Shown here piece by piece: positions 9,291-17,712 of a stretch of 64,000 bases of DNA. The stretch covers positions 1 through 64,000 of the forward strand of contig NZ_AOHO01000075.1 of the NCBI RefSeq assembly GCF_000342005.1, read 5' to 3'. The stretch comes from Amycolatopsis decaplanina DSM 44594 (GTDB lineage: Bacteria > Actinomycetota > Actinomycetes > Mycobacteriales > Pseudonocardiaceae). The translations under genes and the position numbers were made by a program. The notes beneath the pieces were generated by a model. That model was not told the origin of the DNA. It searched no databases and was given only the letters and a program-made list of their open reading frames with translations. Numbering within the stretch: the first letter of the stretch is position 1; each line of letters begins with the position of its first letter.

Positions 9291-10073
9291 TCAGTTCTGA
9301 TTGACCGGCCAGGCCGCAGCGGGGTGGCAGTGTGCCGGGCAAGCCAGCACGTAGGTCTCGTTGCCGAGAAAGAGGCCGTACTGGCCGAAGCGGAAGGTGT
9401 CGAGCTGTTCGGGTCGGTCGTGATGTTTGGCGAACCCGGTGTCTGCGGGGACTTGGCACACGTAGACGAGGTTGTCGCCGCAGGGGCAGGTGCAGGACTC
9501 GCGACCCTGGATCCAGCTCGGCACCCCGCCGATCTTGAACTCGCGGAGACCGATGCCGTGGTCGGTGAACGCCGAGTCGAGATCCTGGCCGTCCGAGAGC
9601 ACGTCGCCGGGCCACCAGATCGTGACGTGCTCGGCCGCGGGACGGAGGTCCAGCCGTCGTGGTCGCAGGTACTCGTCCGGGTCCGGGGCCGGGCTCGTGT
9701 CATCGCGGTGCAGCATGATTCTCCAGAACGCGCCGGGTGCCGTGTACAGCGGTGGTGGCGTGTCCCAGAACCCTGGCGGCAGCTGTTCCGACGCCCCTTG
9801 GGCGACGACCGCGTCGTTGTGCGTGGGACAGTGAAAGACCAGGAGATGATCTCCGCCGAACGTGGCGATGTCCTCGGGGATGTCGAATTGGAAGAACAGG
9901 ATCATTCTCGCACCGCAGAAACACAGTGGCCAAGGCTGCCCGGCGGGGAGAATCGGCCACCCGCCGACGGTGTCGCGTGCGCCCGGCGTGGCCGGGTCGC
10001 CGTACGTCTCTACTACGTACATCGGGACGTCGGAATCGCGAGTCAGCGGAGGTTGTGCCGGAGGTGTGCTCAC
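9291..10073 (-). CDS. Cys-rich hypothetical protein, DUF1963-like
   Basis: A 260-residue cytosolic protein with GGWPILPAGQPWPLC near residues 38-52 followed by FFQFDIPED, a pattern reminiscent of the YwqG/DUF1963 fold. It also has a CTCPCG cluster and further single Cys and His residues in the C-terminal half that could bind metal. No catalytic residues can be named. It is a single gene on the minus strand with a gene-poor upstream region. The DUF1963 link is tentative. Confidence 0.65.
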   Translation of the reverse strand: MSTPPAQPPLTRDSDVPMYVVETYGDPATPGARDTVGGWPILPAGQPWPLCFCGARMILFFQFDIPEDIATFGGDHLLVFHCPTHNDAVVAQGASEQLPPGFWDTPPPLYTAPGAFWRIMLHRDDTSPAPDPDEYLRPRRLDLRPAAEHVTIWWPGDVLSDGQDLDSAFTDHGIGLREFKIGGVPSWIQGRESCTCPCGDNLVYVCQVPADTGFAKHHDRPEQLDTFRFGQYGLFLGNETYVLACPAHCHPAAAWPVNQN

Positions 10074-10596
10074 CTTCGATACCTTAGGCCGCCGATCTTC
10101 CCTGACCTCCGGGGATCACTCGATCACGAACGCCATCGAAATACGTCGCTCGGGACAAGACGGCACTGGGGGGTCACGATAAGCGTTCGTTCTCGATCGC
10201 GGCCCTGTTCGCTGCCAGGCCGGTCCACCCGTCCGTCGGCCCGGATGGCGTCAGCGATCGTTGGCGTCCTTCTCGAGGTGCGTGAGGGTGGCCCTGCCCT
10301 CTCCACGTCCCGCATGTCCGGCAACATAGCGGACGGTCGGCATCGAGGGACTGGCCAAGCCACGCGGTCGACGATTCAGCAGGACGCCCCGACGTCTGCT
10401 GGGTCGTGCTGGCGCGCGGTGCCAAGGCGGGCATGATTCTCCTCGTCTGGCACCTCGCCAGGCGGGTGGGTGTGGAGGTGCTGGCGTGGCTTTCCAGGCC
10501 AGCACCTCTCGGACGCGAGTTGCGGCGCAGTTGCCCATCGCGGTGCTGCGCGCCTGTCAGGTCATTGCGTAGGGATGGCGGGAGACCCCTGCCAGG
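10074..10596. other. Gene-free stretch with one hairpin
   Basis: No convincing gene on either strand. It holds the hairpin at 10475-10508 and probably the promoter of the DUF1963-like gene. Confidence 0.5.
10475..10508. terminator. Hairpin, likely terminator of the Cys-rich gene
   Basis: GAGGTGCTGGC (10475-10485) and its exact complement (10498-10508) form an 11-bp stem around a 12-base loop. It lies downstream of the minus-strand frameshifted gene at 10597-10840. There is no U-tract. Confidence 0.4.
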
Positions 10597-10840
10597 TCAG
10601 GCAGCGGGGCGAGGGAACGGACATCCGCGCGCGGCGCGGTAGCAGGCGAGCGCCGTTTCGCGATCGTGGAAAAACAGGCACGCGCTGCATGGCTCCGCCG
10701 CTGGGTTGCACGGCGTAGCCGTGCTCGACGACGTGGTCGTCTGCCGTCCGGACAGGCGGAAGCGTGTTGACGGCGTGGACATGGTGGTAGTTCGGGAAGT
10801 CCAGCTCGAAAAACTGGCTGCATGTGTCGCAGGTCTTCAC
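10597..10840 (-). pseudogene. Frameshifted small Cys-rich protein
   Basis: From a GTG at 10840 the frame reads MKTCDTCSQFFELDFPNYHH and on to VVEHGYAVQ, then turns into low-quality sequence. A neighbouring frame takes over near 10720 with CNPAAEPCSACLFFHDRETA and continues to a stop at 10597. Each part holds a CxxC pair, so together they look like one small zinc-binding protein of about 80 residues broken by a one- or two-base indel. This is either a true mutation or a sequencing error. The family is not recognised. Confidence 0.5.
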
Positions 10841-10886
10841 CGAAAGAAGGCTGCCACATGCCCGCCCGGCGGGCTGGCTATCCCGG

Positions 10887-11168
10887 TCAGGGCTGGCGGA
10901 AGACGTTGCCGAAGGCGCCGGCGTTGACGATCATCGCGAGGTCGAGCATCGCGTCGATTCCGGCTTCGTCGCAGCGGCCGACGAGGTCGACGACGGGGGA
11001 GTGGGGCTGGTCGAGGACCAGGCCCCAGTCGCTGACGAGGTCGATCGTGATCGCGAGCGAGCACGTCCCGGCTCCACCCCATGCAGGTGTGGAGCCGGCG
11101 CACGGCAGCGGCACGTACAGCTCGTTGCTGCCGGTGCTGATGTCGCGCTCGGCGAGCCGCACGACCAC
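10887..11168 (-). CDS. Small hypothetical protein, start uncertain
   Basis: The C-terminal portion (VRLAERDISTGSNELYVPLP, then SLAITIDLVSDWGLVL and NAGAFGNVF) looks coding. Protein-like sequence extends upstream to about codon TPQDADTLLEA near 11200, but no ATG or GTG is available there before the divergent gene. I give the first usable GTG (11168), producing 93 residues. The true start may be a CTG or may have been lost. No family is recognised. Confidence 0.4.
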   Translation of the reverse strand: MVVRLAERDISTGSNELYVPLPCAGSTPAWGGAGTCSLAITIDLVSDWGLVLDQPHSPVVDLVGRCDEAGIDAMLDLAMIVNAGAFGNVFRQP

Positions 11169-11309
11169 CGCTTCCAGCAGCGTATCCGCATCCTGTGGGG
11201 TGGCGGGACGGGGCGAGGCGACGGTGGTCGGGAATGGCCGTGACGTAGGATCGCGGTGAGGGCGAAGCGCCAGGCCGTGAGTCCGGCACCGGTGTGAGGA
11301 GGGTGCAGG

Positions 11310-11747
11310 ATGTTCGGTTCGAAGAAGAAGCTCAACGATCTGATGGCGCAGCTCAGGCCCGACCTGAGTCGGGAATCGCTCGGCGTCGGGCCCGACTTCC
11401 CGGGCGTCGCCCCGAACCCGCTCCTGAGCAGTGATGCACGGAAGCGCAATGCGGAACTGCGTATGGGGGCGCTTGCGCTCGGCGTTCTCGTCGACTGGCG
11501 GGAGGTCAACAGCAATCCACGCGTGGTCCTGATGTTCGACGTGGAGACCGCCGGCGGCATCTCGTTCCGCGGTATCGCAGACGAAGACCTCACGATCACC
11601 GAGCTCACCCGACTCGCGCCAGGGCAGACGTTGCCCGTGCGCTTCCGGCCGGCCGTCATGGACCACTACGTCGCCCTTGCCCGGGATGCGGACCCCGCCC
11701 GCGTGCAGCGGCTCTCTGACGAGATCGCGAGCCGCAAGCGGACCTGA
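11310..11747 (+). CDS. Hypothetical protein, 145 aa
   Basis: A 145-residue soluble protein starting MFGSKKKLNDLMAQL with a good ribosome binding site (GAGGAGGG six bases before ATG). The middle part (LGVLVDWREVNSNPRVVLMF) suggests a beta-rich domain, and the C-terminus is helical and charged. There is no signal peptide or membrane segment. The family is not recognised. It is divergent from the small gene at 10887-11168 and monocistronic. Confidence 0.7.
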   Translation: MFGSKKKLNDLMAQLRPDLSRESLGVGPDFPGVAPNPLLSSDARKRNAELRMGALALGVLVDWREVNSNPRVVLMFDVETAGGISFRGIADEDLTITELTRLAPGQTLPVRFRPAVMDHYVALARDADPARVQRLSDEIASRKRT

Positions 11748-11845
11748 CCCAAAGCCATTGGCCGGCTCCTAGGGCGTGTGGTCAACGAACTCGCCCTCGG
11801 CCGCGCCGCAGGAGCGCACCGGTCGCCGAAGCAGCTCGTTGGCCG

Positions 11846-12055
11846 TCACCGGATCTGGGCGATTTCCGTTCGGTCCGGCGACGCGGCAGTGTATCCGGGC
11901 GGCGGGCCGAGCGGAACCCGGCAGGGCCGGGTCGCCGCGCGCTGGATGAGCCGGTCGACGTCCTCGCCTTCGGCGCCGTAGTGGTTGCCCAGCCAGTGGA
12001 CCAGGCAGGCGCGACGATGCCACGGCAAGGCCAGCGGCTCGGCAGGTGCGGTCAT
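11846..12055 (-). CDS. Small hypothetical protein, 69 aa
   Basis: From an ATG at 12055 the frame reads MTAPAEPLALPWHRRACLVH, followed by a WLGNHYGAEGEDVDRLIQRA segment and a Pro-rich end. The composition is protein-like and the frame has good third-position GC. An upstream ATG at 12124 would add 23 less convincing residues. No ribosome binding site is clear and no family is recognised. Confidence 0.4.
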   Translation of the reverse strand: MTAPAEPLALPWHRRACLVHWLGNHYGAEGEDVDRLIQRAATRPCRVPLGPPPGYTAASPDRTEIAQIR

Positions 12056-12340
12056 GGAGCGATTGTCGTCCGGGCACGATCCCATCGGACGACACCGATG
12101 CACACCTGCGTCCGACGCCGTCACCCGCGGGCAGGACCCGGTTCTTCAGCGGTTCATCCACCGCGCGGTCGGGAACACCGTTGCACCAGGTCTTCCTCGC
12201 GGCCGCCGAGTTCGACATCATCGCCAGCGATAGCGGCCGGGAGGCACCACCTGTGGTCAACGGGGCCCTTTGACGACAGGTCCGGTTAGGGGCCGTGCAC
12301 GACCGCACGATGAGATGACGACACGAAAGGCGACGGGTTC

Positions 12341-12844
12341 ATGAGGGATCACTGGCGGCTTCTGCAACCCCTTCGCGTGGCCGCGGGATGGCGGATCGAC
12401 ATCAGCAGCCTCTACGCCGTCGATCCGTCGCCCGAGAGCATGGAATGGTTCCACGGCTCCGTCCTGATCTCCGGCAACGACGATCATTCCCGGCTGAGTT
12501 TCGATGCCCGCTGGGAGCCGGAAGGCGACCCCGAGGGCTGCTACACGGTCGACTTCCTGCGCCTTCCCCGTCCTCGAAAGGGAAAGAGGAAGGGAATGAC
12601 GCGAGAGGGGAATGCAGGGCGGGGGACCGAAGAGGCAGCCGGCGAGGTCGAGTTCATCGGAACCTGGACGACCCGGAACCGCCCTGACCTGGTCGCCGTC
12701 CTGGAGTCCTTTATGTTCACCCGGACCCTGCCGGAGAATACCGTTTGCCTCGAACCGGAACCCGCCGTCGCCGGACCTGACGTTGTCTCGCCGGATGTCG
12801 CCGCTGTGCCGGAGTCCGTCGCTCCCCGGGGTGAAGCCGTCTGA
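12341..12844 (+). CDS. Hypothetical protein, 167 aa
   Basis: A soluble 167-residue protein. The N-terminal two thirds alternate strands typical of a small alpha/beta fold (WRIDISSLYAVDPSPESMEW, then SVLISGNDDHSRLSFDARW); the C-terminal 40 residues are Val/Pro-rich and probably unstructured. GAAAGG about 15 bases upstream is a weak ribosome binding site. It is a lone gene next to decayed transporter and transposon DNA. The family is not recognised. Confidence 0.6.
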   Translation: MRDHWRLLQPLRVAAGWRIDISSLYAVDPSPESMEWFHGSVLISGNDDHSRLSFDARWEPEGDPEGCYTVDFLRLPRPRKGKRKGMTREGNAGRGTEEAAGEVEFIGTWTTRNRPDLVAVLESFMFTRTLPENTVCLEPEPAVAGPDVVSPDVAAVPESVAPRGEAV

Positions 12845-12939
12845 TCCGGCCCTCGGCCGATCCCGCAACTGCCTGACCACCCGGCAGTGTCCGCGCGCAG
12901 CACTGCGGAACCACAGCCCCGTCCCCGCCTCGTCCCGAC

Positions 12940-13095
12940 CGTCCACGCCCGGAGCCGCGTACACGGTGAACACCAGACCGGCCTGGGCAGGGGTGGCCCC
13001 TGCCGCGATGGCGAAAAGCGGTAGCGCGAGCAGAGTGAACCGGTCGCCGGTCTGGCCGATGAGGCGCGACGTGACCAGCAGTGGCATCGTCGGTC
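12940..13095 (-). pseudogene. MFS transporter N-terminal fragment
   Basis: The minus strand reads MPLLVTSRLIGQTGDRFTLL then ALPLFAIAAGATPAQAGLVF from about 13087 down to 12946. This is the first two transmembrane segments of an EntS-like major facilitator permease. The similarity then stops and the frame runs into non-transporter sequence, so only about 45 of some 400 residues remain. It lies next to an IS21 remnant, which suggests an insertion or deletion removed the rest. Confidence 0.6.
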
Positions 13096-13284
13096 GCGGC
13101 AAAAGTCCCCCTGGGCGGTCTTGCATTAGCGGGGTGCGATCGTCGATCCGTGGAACTAAATGATCGAGAACGGTATCGGCCACTGCCTGATCCGGTAAGG
13201 GAGCACCAGAAAACGGCCTTCAGAGGCCAGGCCCAGCTGGTACTCCACGAGTTCGAGCGCAGGGGCGCTGAGGTGTTCCAGGTC

Positions 13285-13480
13285 ATCTCGAAGTGGTATG
13301 GGGCCAGGTCTTCGGAGACGAGGTTCTCGCCACCGCGATTCTCGACCGTCTCCTGTACCACTGTGAAGTGATCGACATCAAACGGCCTCAGGTACCGGCT
13401 GAAGAACCGCCTCCAGGTCATCGAACGGGAGATCGACGTGGCCTGGCAAGCCCCTGGGGAGAACGGCGGCCGAGGTGACC
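13285..13480 (+). pseudogene. IS21-family istB remnant
   Basis: The plus strand reads WGQVFGDEVLATAILDRLLY followed by HCEVIDIK, the C-terminal signature of IstB-type transposition helper ATPases. It then changes frame near 13385 to YRLKNRLQVIEREIDVAWQ. Only the last 60 or so residues of about 250 remain and they are frameshifted. No istA or IS ends were seen, so this is a dead scrap of an insertion sequence. Confidence 0.6.
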
Positions 13481-13554
13481 GTTCCCGAAGTTCACCTGCG
13501 CCCTGCTGACGCCCTTGAGCTCGCGGAGCCGTTCCAGGTCATCGAAGGCTGGGG

Positions 13555-14292
13555 TTATCGATTGAGTGCCTCGGGTGGCGTGCGGTGGGTGAGCAGGGCT
13601 TGGGCGAGGTCGGTGGTGGTTTGGTCGTGGGCGGCGGCGTGGGCTCGCAGCCGTGCTAGGGCTTGGTCGAGGGGGATGCCGAGTTCCAGGGAGAGAAAGC
13701 CGGTGGCCTGGTGGATCTCGGCGCGGTGCAGGATCAGGTGGGCCCGTGGTCCGGTTTCGTCCTCGGGGGCGGTGCCGGTGCTGTTGAGCAGCAGGAACAA
13801 GAGCACGCGGCTGAGGCGGCGGAGGTCGCGCTGGCGGGCGGTGGTCAGAGTTGCGGGAGTGCTGTGATAGCCGGTCAGGACGCCGAGGGTGGCGGCGCCG
13901 AGCTGGAGCGGGATGGCGATGACGGTGCGGGCGGCGGTGGGGATGGCGGCAGGGAGGAAGGTGGGCCAGCGGGCGGGATCGGCGGTGGGGAGGTCGAGTT
14001 CGATCAGGGAGCGGCCGTAACGTGCGGCCTGCAGGGTGGGTCCGTCGCCAAGAGTGAATTGCAGTTCCTCCAGTTCGGGGCCGATGCCGTCGGCCGGATC
14101 GCACCACACGAGTTCGGGCAGGCCGTCGTGGAGCGCGCTCACGGTGAGGGCGTCCATGCCGAACCGGTGCGCGGTTCCGGCCGGTACCGCAGGCAGTCCG
14201 TGGCCGGCCCGGGCGGCGTGGCCCAGATCGGCCAGCAGGCCCGCCACGCTGTCGCGGGGTGGCGGGATACCACCCTGCGGTGTGTTGGCCAC
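13555..14292 (-). CDS. GAF-ANTAR antiterminator protein
   Basis: A 245-residue protein with an N-terminal GAF-like sensor (about 1-165, including ARTVIAIPLQLGAATLGVLT) and a C-terminal ANTAR domain (about 180-240, HQATGFLSLELGIPLDQALA then LRAHAAAHD). ANTAR domains bind paired RNA hairpins and prevent transcription termination. I chose the GTG at 14292 because a G-rich ribosome binding site precedes it and it follows the upstream GAF-ANTAR gene by 17 bases. The two are probably co-transcribed paralogues with different ligands. Confidence 0.8.
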   Translation of the reverse strand: MANTPQGGIPPPRDSVAGLLADLGHAARAGHGLPAVPAGTAHRFGMDALTVSALHDGLPELVWCDPADGIGPELEELQFTLGDGPTLQAARYGRSLIELDLPTADPARWPTFLPAAIPTAARTVIAIPLQLGAATLGVLTGYHSTPATLTTARQRDLRRLSRVLLFLLLNSTGTAPEDETGPRAHLILHRAEIHQATGFLSLELGIPLDQALARLRAHAAAHDQTTTDLAQALLTHRTPPEALNR

Positions 14293-14309
14293 AAGCCTGC
14301 CCCCCTTTT

Positions 14310-15047
14310 TTAGTGTGTCGGGGAGAGTTCGGACGGGATGTCTCCCCGTGCGATGCGGGCGGCGAGTTCGGTGAGCTTCAGCCGTCGATTGCGGGCATGG
14401 GCGCGCAGCCGGTGGAAGGCTTCGTCCACGTTGATCTTCAGGTGGGCCGCCAGCACGCCTTTGGCCTGTTCGATCACGATGCGGGCGTTGAGGGCGGTTT
14501 GCAGTTGATCGATGATCTCGTCTTTGGTCCGCTGCGTCCGGTGCTGTGAGAGCCAGGATCCGGCGGCGTCGGCCAGGGCTTGCGCGAGGCGCAGGTCTGA
14601 TTCGGTTGGGGCCGCAGGGGTCACGCTCATCAGGTTGACCGCACCGAGCGTGTGTTTCCCGGCTCGCAGCGGCACGGCGGCGACGTGGGTGATGCCGACA
14701 CGCAGGGCCCGGGGGGTGAAGCGGGGCCAGCGCTGCGGTCCCAGGCCGGGAGGGTGCAGCGCGATCGGGGGCAGGGCGGTGCCGCTGCGGGTGCTGTCCA
14801 CGCAGGGGCCTTCGTCCAGTTCGAATTGGTCCTGCTCGAGTTGTCGGCATACCTCGTCGGAGGCGGTGAGGTAGTCCACCTGTCCGGCCTCGTTCGGAAT
14901 CGTCGCTCCGGCCGCCCGCAGGCCGAGCAGGGTGACCAGGCAGGTCGTGAGGTCGTGCAGGAGGTCCAGAGCGTCGCTGTCATGGCTGCGGGTGGCCAGC
15001 TCGAGCACGGCCTCGGCGACCAGTGTCTCGCGGTGGGTGGCGGGCAT
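14310..15047 (-). CDS. GAF-ANTAR antiterminator protein
   Basis: A 245-residue GAF-ANTAR protein. The GAF region spans about residues 20-165 (with CVDSTRSGTALPPIAL and AAVPLRAGKHTLGAVNLMS). The ANTAR domain at about 180-235 has the classic NARIVIEQAKGVLAAHLKIN and AFHRLRAHARNRRLKLTELA. It probably senses a small ligand or redox state and acts as an RNA-binding antiterminator. GGAGAG precedes the ATG at good spacing. It is the first gene of a two-gene ANTAR unit and lies beside an AraC regulator on the same strand. Confidence 0.9.
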   Translation of the reverse strand: MPATHRETLVAEAVLELATRSHDSDALDLLHDLTTCLVTLLGLRAAGATIPNEAGQVDYLTASDEVCRQLEQDQFELDEGPCVDSTRSGTALPPIALHPPGLGPQRWPRFTPRALRVGITHVAAVPLRAGKHTLGAVNLMSVTPAAPTESDLRLAQALADAAGSWLSQHRTQRTKDEIIDQLQTALNARIVIEQAKGVLAAHLKINVDEAFHRLRAHARNRRLKLTELAARIARGDIPSELSPTH

Positions 15048-15343
15048 GATATCTCTCCGGGCATGCGGGGACCGTGCGCGTGGCGGGTGCAGGCCGGGCC
15101 ACCCACGCTGGAGCGCCGGGTGCGGCTCGGCGGGCGCCGTCGGGTCGGTTCACCGGTCACGGCGGTGGTGTCTGCGGCTGGCTGCCGCCTTCCGTTCAGT
15201 GAAGTCTCCTTCCCCACGGGTGTGCCATGCCGATAACGCTGTGTGGGGCGCCGGGTGTGCAGAAAACGCAGTGTCCCGGGGATCCCGGATGGCAGGGCGG
15301 CGCCGCGTCCCCGCGGTGGCCGTCCGAGACCTCTCGGCCGGGG

Positions 15344-16315
15344 TCAGGGGCCGCGGTGCAGGAGAGTCTGGTGTGGGGGGCAGCCGTAGGCGGCGCGGTA
15401 GGCAGCGGCGAACCGGCCGAGCTGGAAGAAACCCCACCGGGCGGCGACGGCGGTGACGGTGATGTCGGTCGTGGGGTCGGCGGCCATCAGGTCGGCGTGG
15501 GCATGGGCGAGGCGGACTCGGCGCAGGTAGCTCATCGGGGTGGTGTCCAGGTGGCGGCGGAAGGCGGCCTGGACGGTACGGATGCTGACGTGGATGGCCG
15601 CGGCGACGTCGGCCACGGCGATGTCCCGGTGGGCGTGCTCATCGATGAACGCGATGGCGCGGCGCAGGGTGTCCGGGTGGGCGTCGTGGCGATCTTCGAT
15701 CGTGGGATCGGCCAGCGCGGTGTTGGGGAAGGTGTTCAGCACGCTGGCGGCCAGGCACTGGGACGCGGCGGAGACGAGCAGCGGGTGCTCACTCAAGGCA
15801 GGATCGGCGCAGACGCCCTCGCTCAGGTAGGCGATGGTGTGCCGCAAATGCCGGGCAGCCGCAGGGGAGACCGGACGGTCGCCGGTCAACCGCACCGGTC
15901 CGGGTTTGCGGCCGGGCAGAGCGGCGGCGACCCGGGGCAGCAGCAGCGGGTCGAACATGACGACGTTGTAGCGGGCACGCTGGATGACACCCGCATACGG
16001 CCGGTCGTGCGGGGTGTACACGAACACGTCACCGGGTCCGAAAGACCCTTCCGCCCCATCGGGGAAATACCGGCGCACGATCGAGCCGGAATGCACATTG
16101 CACAGGCAGACCTTGTTAAGCACATCGGCGTCGTGACTCATGTCGTAGCCGAACTCCAGCAGGTCCACACTCACCGAACCCACGACATTGCGGGACACGT
16201 GTGCCCGGGTGCGCTCGACATCACCCCCGATCCGCATCCTCGTATAGGCCTGACTGAGGAATTCCTCAGTCAGCTCCAGATCTTCACTGTCGAAATCCAG
16301 CGTCTCCATCGCCAT
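15344..16315 (-). CDS. AraC-family transcriptional regulator
   Basis: A 323-residue regulator. The N-terminal half (to about residue 190) resembles the AraC-binding-like domain found in actinobacterial regulators, with NVVGSVSVDLLEFGYDMSHD. The C-terminal 110 residues carry the two AraC helix-turn-helix motifs (IAVADVAAAIHVSIRTVQAA and TVTAVAARWGFFQLGRFAAA). The ATG at 16315 follows GGCGGG directly; one at 16309 is equally possible. It is upstream of the GAF-ANTAR pair on the same strand, about 300 bases apart, so it may control them. Confidence 0.88.
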   Translation of the reverse strand: MAMETLDFDSEDLELTEEFLSQAYTRMRIGGDVERTRAHVSRNVVGSVSVDLLEFGYDMSHDADVLNKVCLCNVHSGSIVRRYFPDGAEGSFGPGDVFVYTPHDRPYAGVIQRARYNVVMFDPLLLPRVAAALPGRKPGPVRLTGDRPVSPAAARHLRHTIAYLSEGVCADPALSEHPLLVSAASQCLAASVLNTFPNTALADPTIEDRHDAHPDTLRRAIAFIDEHAHRDIAVADVAAAIHVSIRTVQAAFRRHLDTTPMSYLRRVRLAHAHADLMAADPTTDITVTAVAARWGFFQLGRFAAAYRAAYGCPPHQTLLHRGP

Positions 16316-16642
16316 CCCGCCGATCAGCCACCGGCACAGGCGCTTCGGGGGCGGCACATCGCACACCCGCCAGACGACCGAGCGCGATGGAACCGGTGCC
16401 GACCCGGATCTGCCGACCGCGTGGCAACCCACCCGCACGCCCACACTCTCCGAGATAAAGGATAGACCCGATTCCCGAGATGCGGCACCGGTCTCGGGCG
16501 CACCACGCACGACTTCGAACACGTCGGCGACACCCCCGCCGCAGCGATCGTCACCGAACGCCAGAACAACGGCCCCTATGTCGCCTGCTTTGGATCGAAC
16601 TCTCGTCTTGGAATCGGCCGTTCGAGGATCGGAGATGGCTCT
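16316..16642. other. Intergenic between divergent genes
   Basis: This should hold the promoters of the AraC gene and of the plus-strand pseudogene. A plus-strand frame in register with the pseudogene stays open from about 16484 (THDFEHVGDTPAAAIVTERQ), but no start or family is visible. Confidence 0.4.
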
Positions 16643-17019
16643 GTGGTCGACCAGCAGTGGGCAGTTGATCAGCTTCAGGCGTTCGTGGCCAAGATCGAGG
16701 AGATGGCGGAGCTCTACCGCACGATCCACACGATCGGTGGTGATCGGCCCGAAGCTGAGGACTTCGAGCGGGAGATCAGCGAGCTGGAGGATGAGCTGTG
16801 TCGGCTGGAGCCAGCGGTCCAGATCGTGATGGATGCCGTCGACCCCGAGCTCCGGAACTACCAGCGTTTCGACCCGGACCTACCCGTTCCTTCGGTGGTA
16901 TCTCCTGGACAGCACGGTGGTTCCCAGCAAGGCGCGCTGCGCTGAGGGCAGTAGGGCTGCATACGGTAGGAGCCGAGGCCGAGCGGAGGATGCAGGAGGA
17001 CTCGCGTCGACCGCTGTGA
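16643..17019 (+). pseudogene. Frameshifted, truncated hypothetical (TIGR02391-like N-terminus)
   Basis: From a GTG at 16643 the frame reads VDQQWAVDQLQAFVAKIEEM and then a Glu-rich helix to VDPELRNYQRFD. A second frame carries on with GGISWTARWFPARRAALRAV, a GLHTVGAEAERRM helix and a stop at 17017. Together these resemble the N-terminal half of actinobacterial TIGR02391-type proteins, whose C-terminal domain is missing. A frameshift near 16890 and an early stop make this a pseudogene. The family match is from memory of sequence style and is tentative. Confidence 0.45.
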
Positions 17020-17054
17020 CCGTGAGCTGAAAGCCGACGCCTCCCGACGGCTGA

Positions 17055-17654
17055 TCAGCTGTACGAGGGCGCGTCGGCGCGCAAGTAGTCCAAGTACAGG
17101 TCCAGCGCCGCCTCGAGATGATCCGCGGATCCGGTGGACATCAGGATCGTCACGCCGCCCTGGATCGCGGCGATCAACGCGGCCGAGGCGCGGACCGGGT
17201 CGACGTCGCGGCTGATCGACCCCCTCTCGCGCATCTCCTCGATGCCCGCCTGGATCTGCCGTTGCCACTGCTCCAGCAGTTGCCTGGTCACCGCCTGCGC
17301 GGCCGGGGTGTGCCTGCCGATCTCGGTGATCAGCACCCCGAGCGGGCAGTGCACCCCCTGCCGCCGGTATCGCTCGACCACGACGTCCCGCCACTGGTGC
17401 CATGCCTGCCACGAGGTCAGCTGTCCGAGGTACGGTTGCTGATCCTCGATCACCTGCCCGGCCTCCCATTCGGCCACGGCCATCAGCAGCTGTTCCTTGC
17501 CCTCCGGGAAGTAGTGGAAGAGCTGGCTTTTGCCCGTTCCGCTCCGGCGGCCGATGTCGTCGAGGGTCGCCGCGCCCACCCCTCGCTCGCGGATCTCGTC
17601 GGCCGCGGCGTCGATGATCCGCTGCCGCGTCGCGGCGCCCTTCTTGGTGAGCAT
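17055..17654 (-). CDS. TetR-family repressor
   Basis: A 199-residue TetR/AcrR regulator. The N-terminal HTH spans about residues 8-55 (TRQRIIDAAADEIRERGVGA, then TLDDIGRRSGTGKSQLFHYF). The C-terminal ligand domain contains CPLGVLITEIG. GGGAGG five bases before the ATG is a strong ribosome binding site. It probably represses itself and the neighbouring oxidoreductase/SnoaL/epoxide-hydrolase genes through the paired TGTAC operators at 18480-18530. The ligand is likely an organic, perhaps electrophilic, compound. Confidence 0.9.
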   Translation of the reverse strand: MLTKKGAATRQRIIDAAADEIRERGVGAATLDDIGRRSGTGKSQLFHYFPEGKEQLLMAVAEWEAGQVIEDQQPYLGQLTSWQAWHQWRDVVVERYRRQGVHCPLGVLITEIGRHTPAAQAVTRQLLEQWQRQIQAGIEEMRERGSISRDVDPVRASAALIAAIQGGVTILMSTGSADHLEAALDLYLDYLRADAPSYS

Positions 17655-17712
17655 CAGGACCTCCCGAATGTACTTGCCGGTCCATTGTCCCGTGTTCGGC
17701 GAGCGGGCGCGA

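Noticed and set aside
13418-14107. 229-codon minus-strand frame
   Set aside because: Arg/Pro/His-rich shadow of the GAF-ANTAR gene in another frame.
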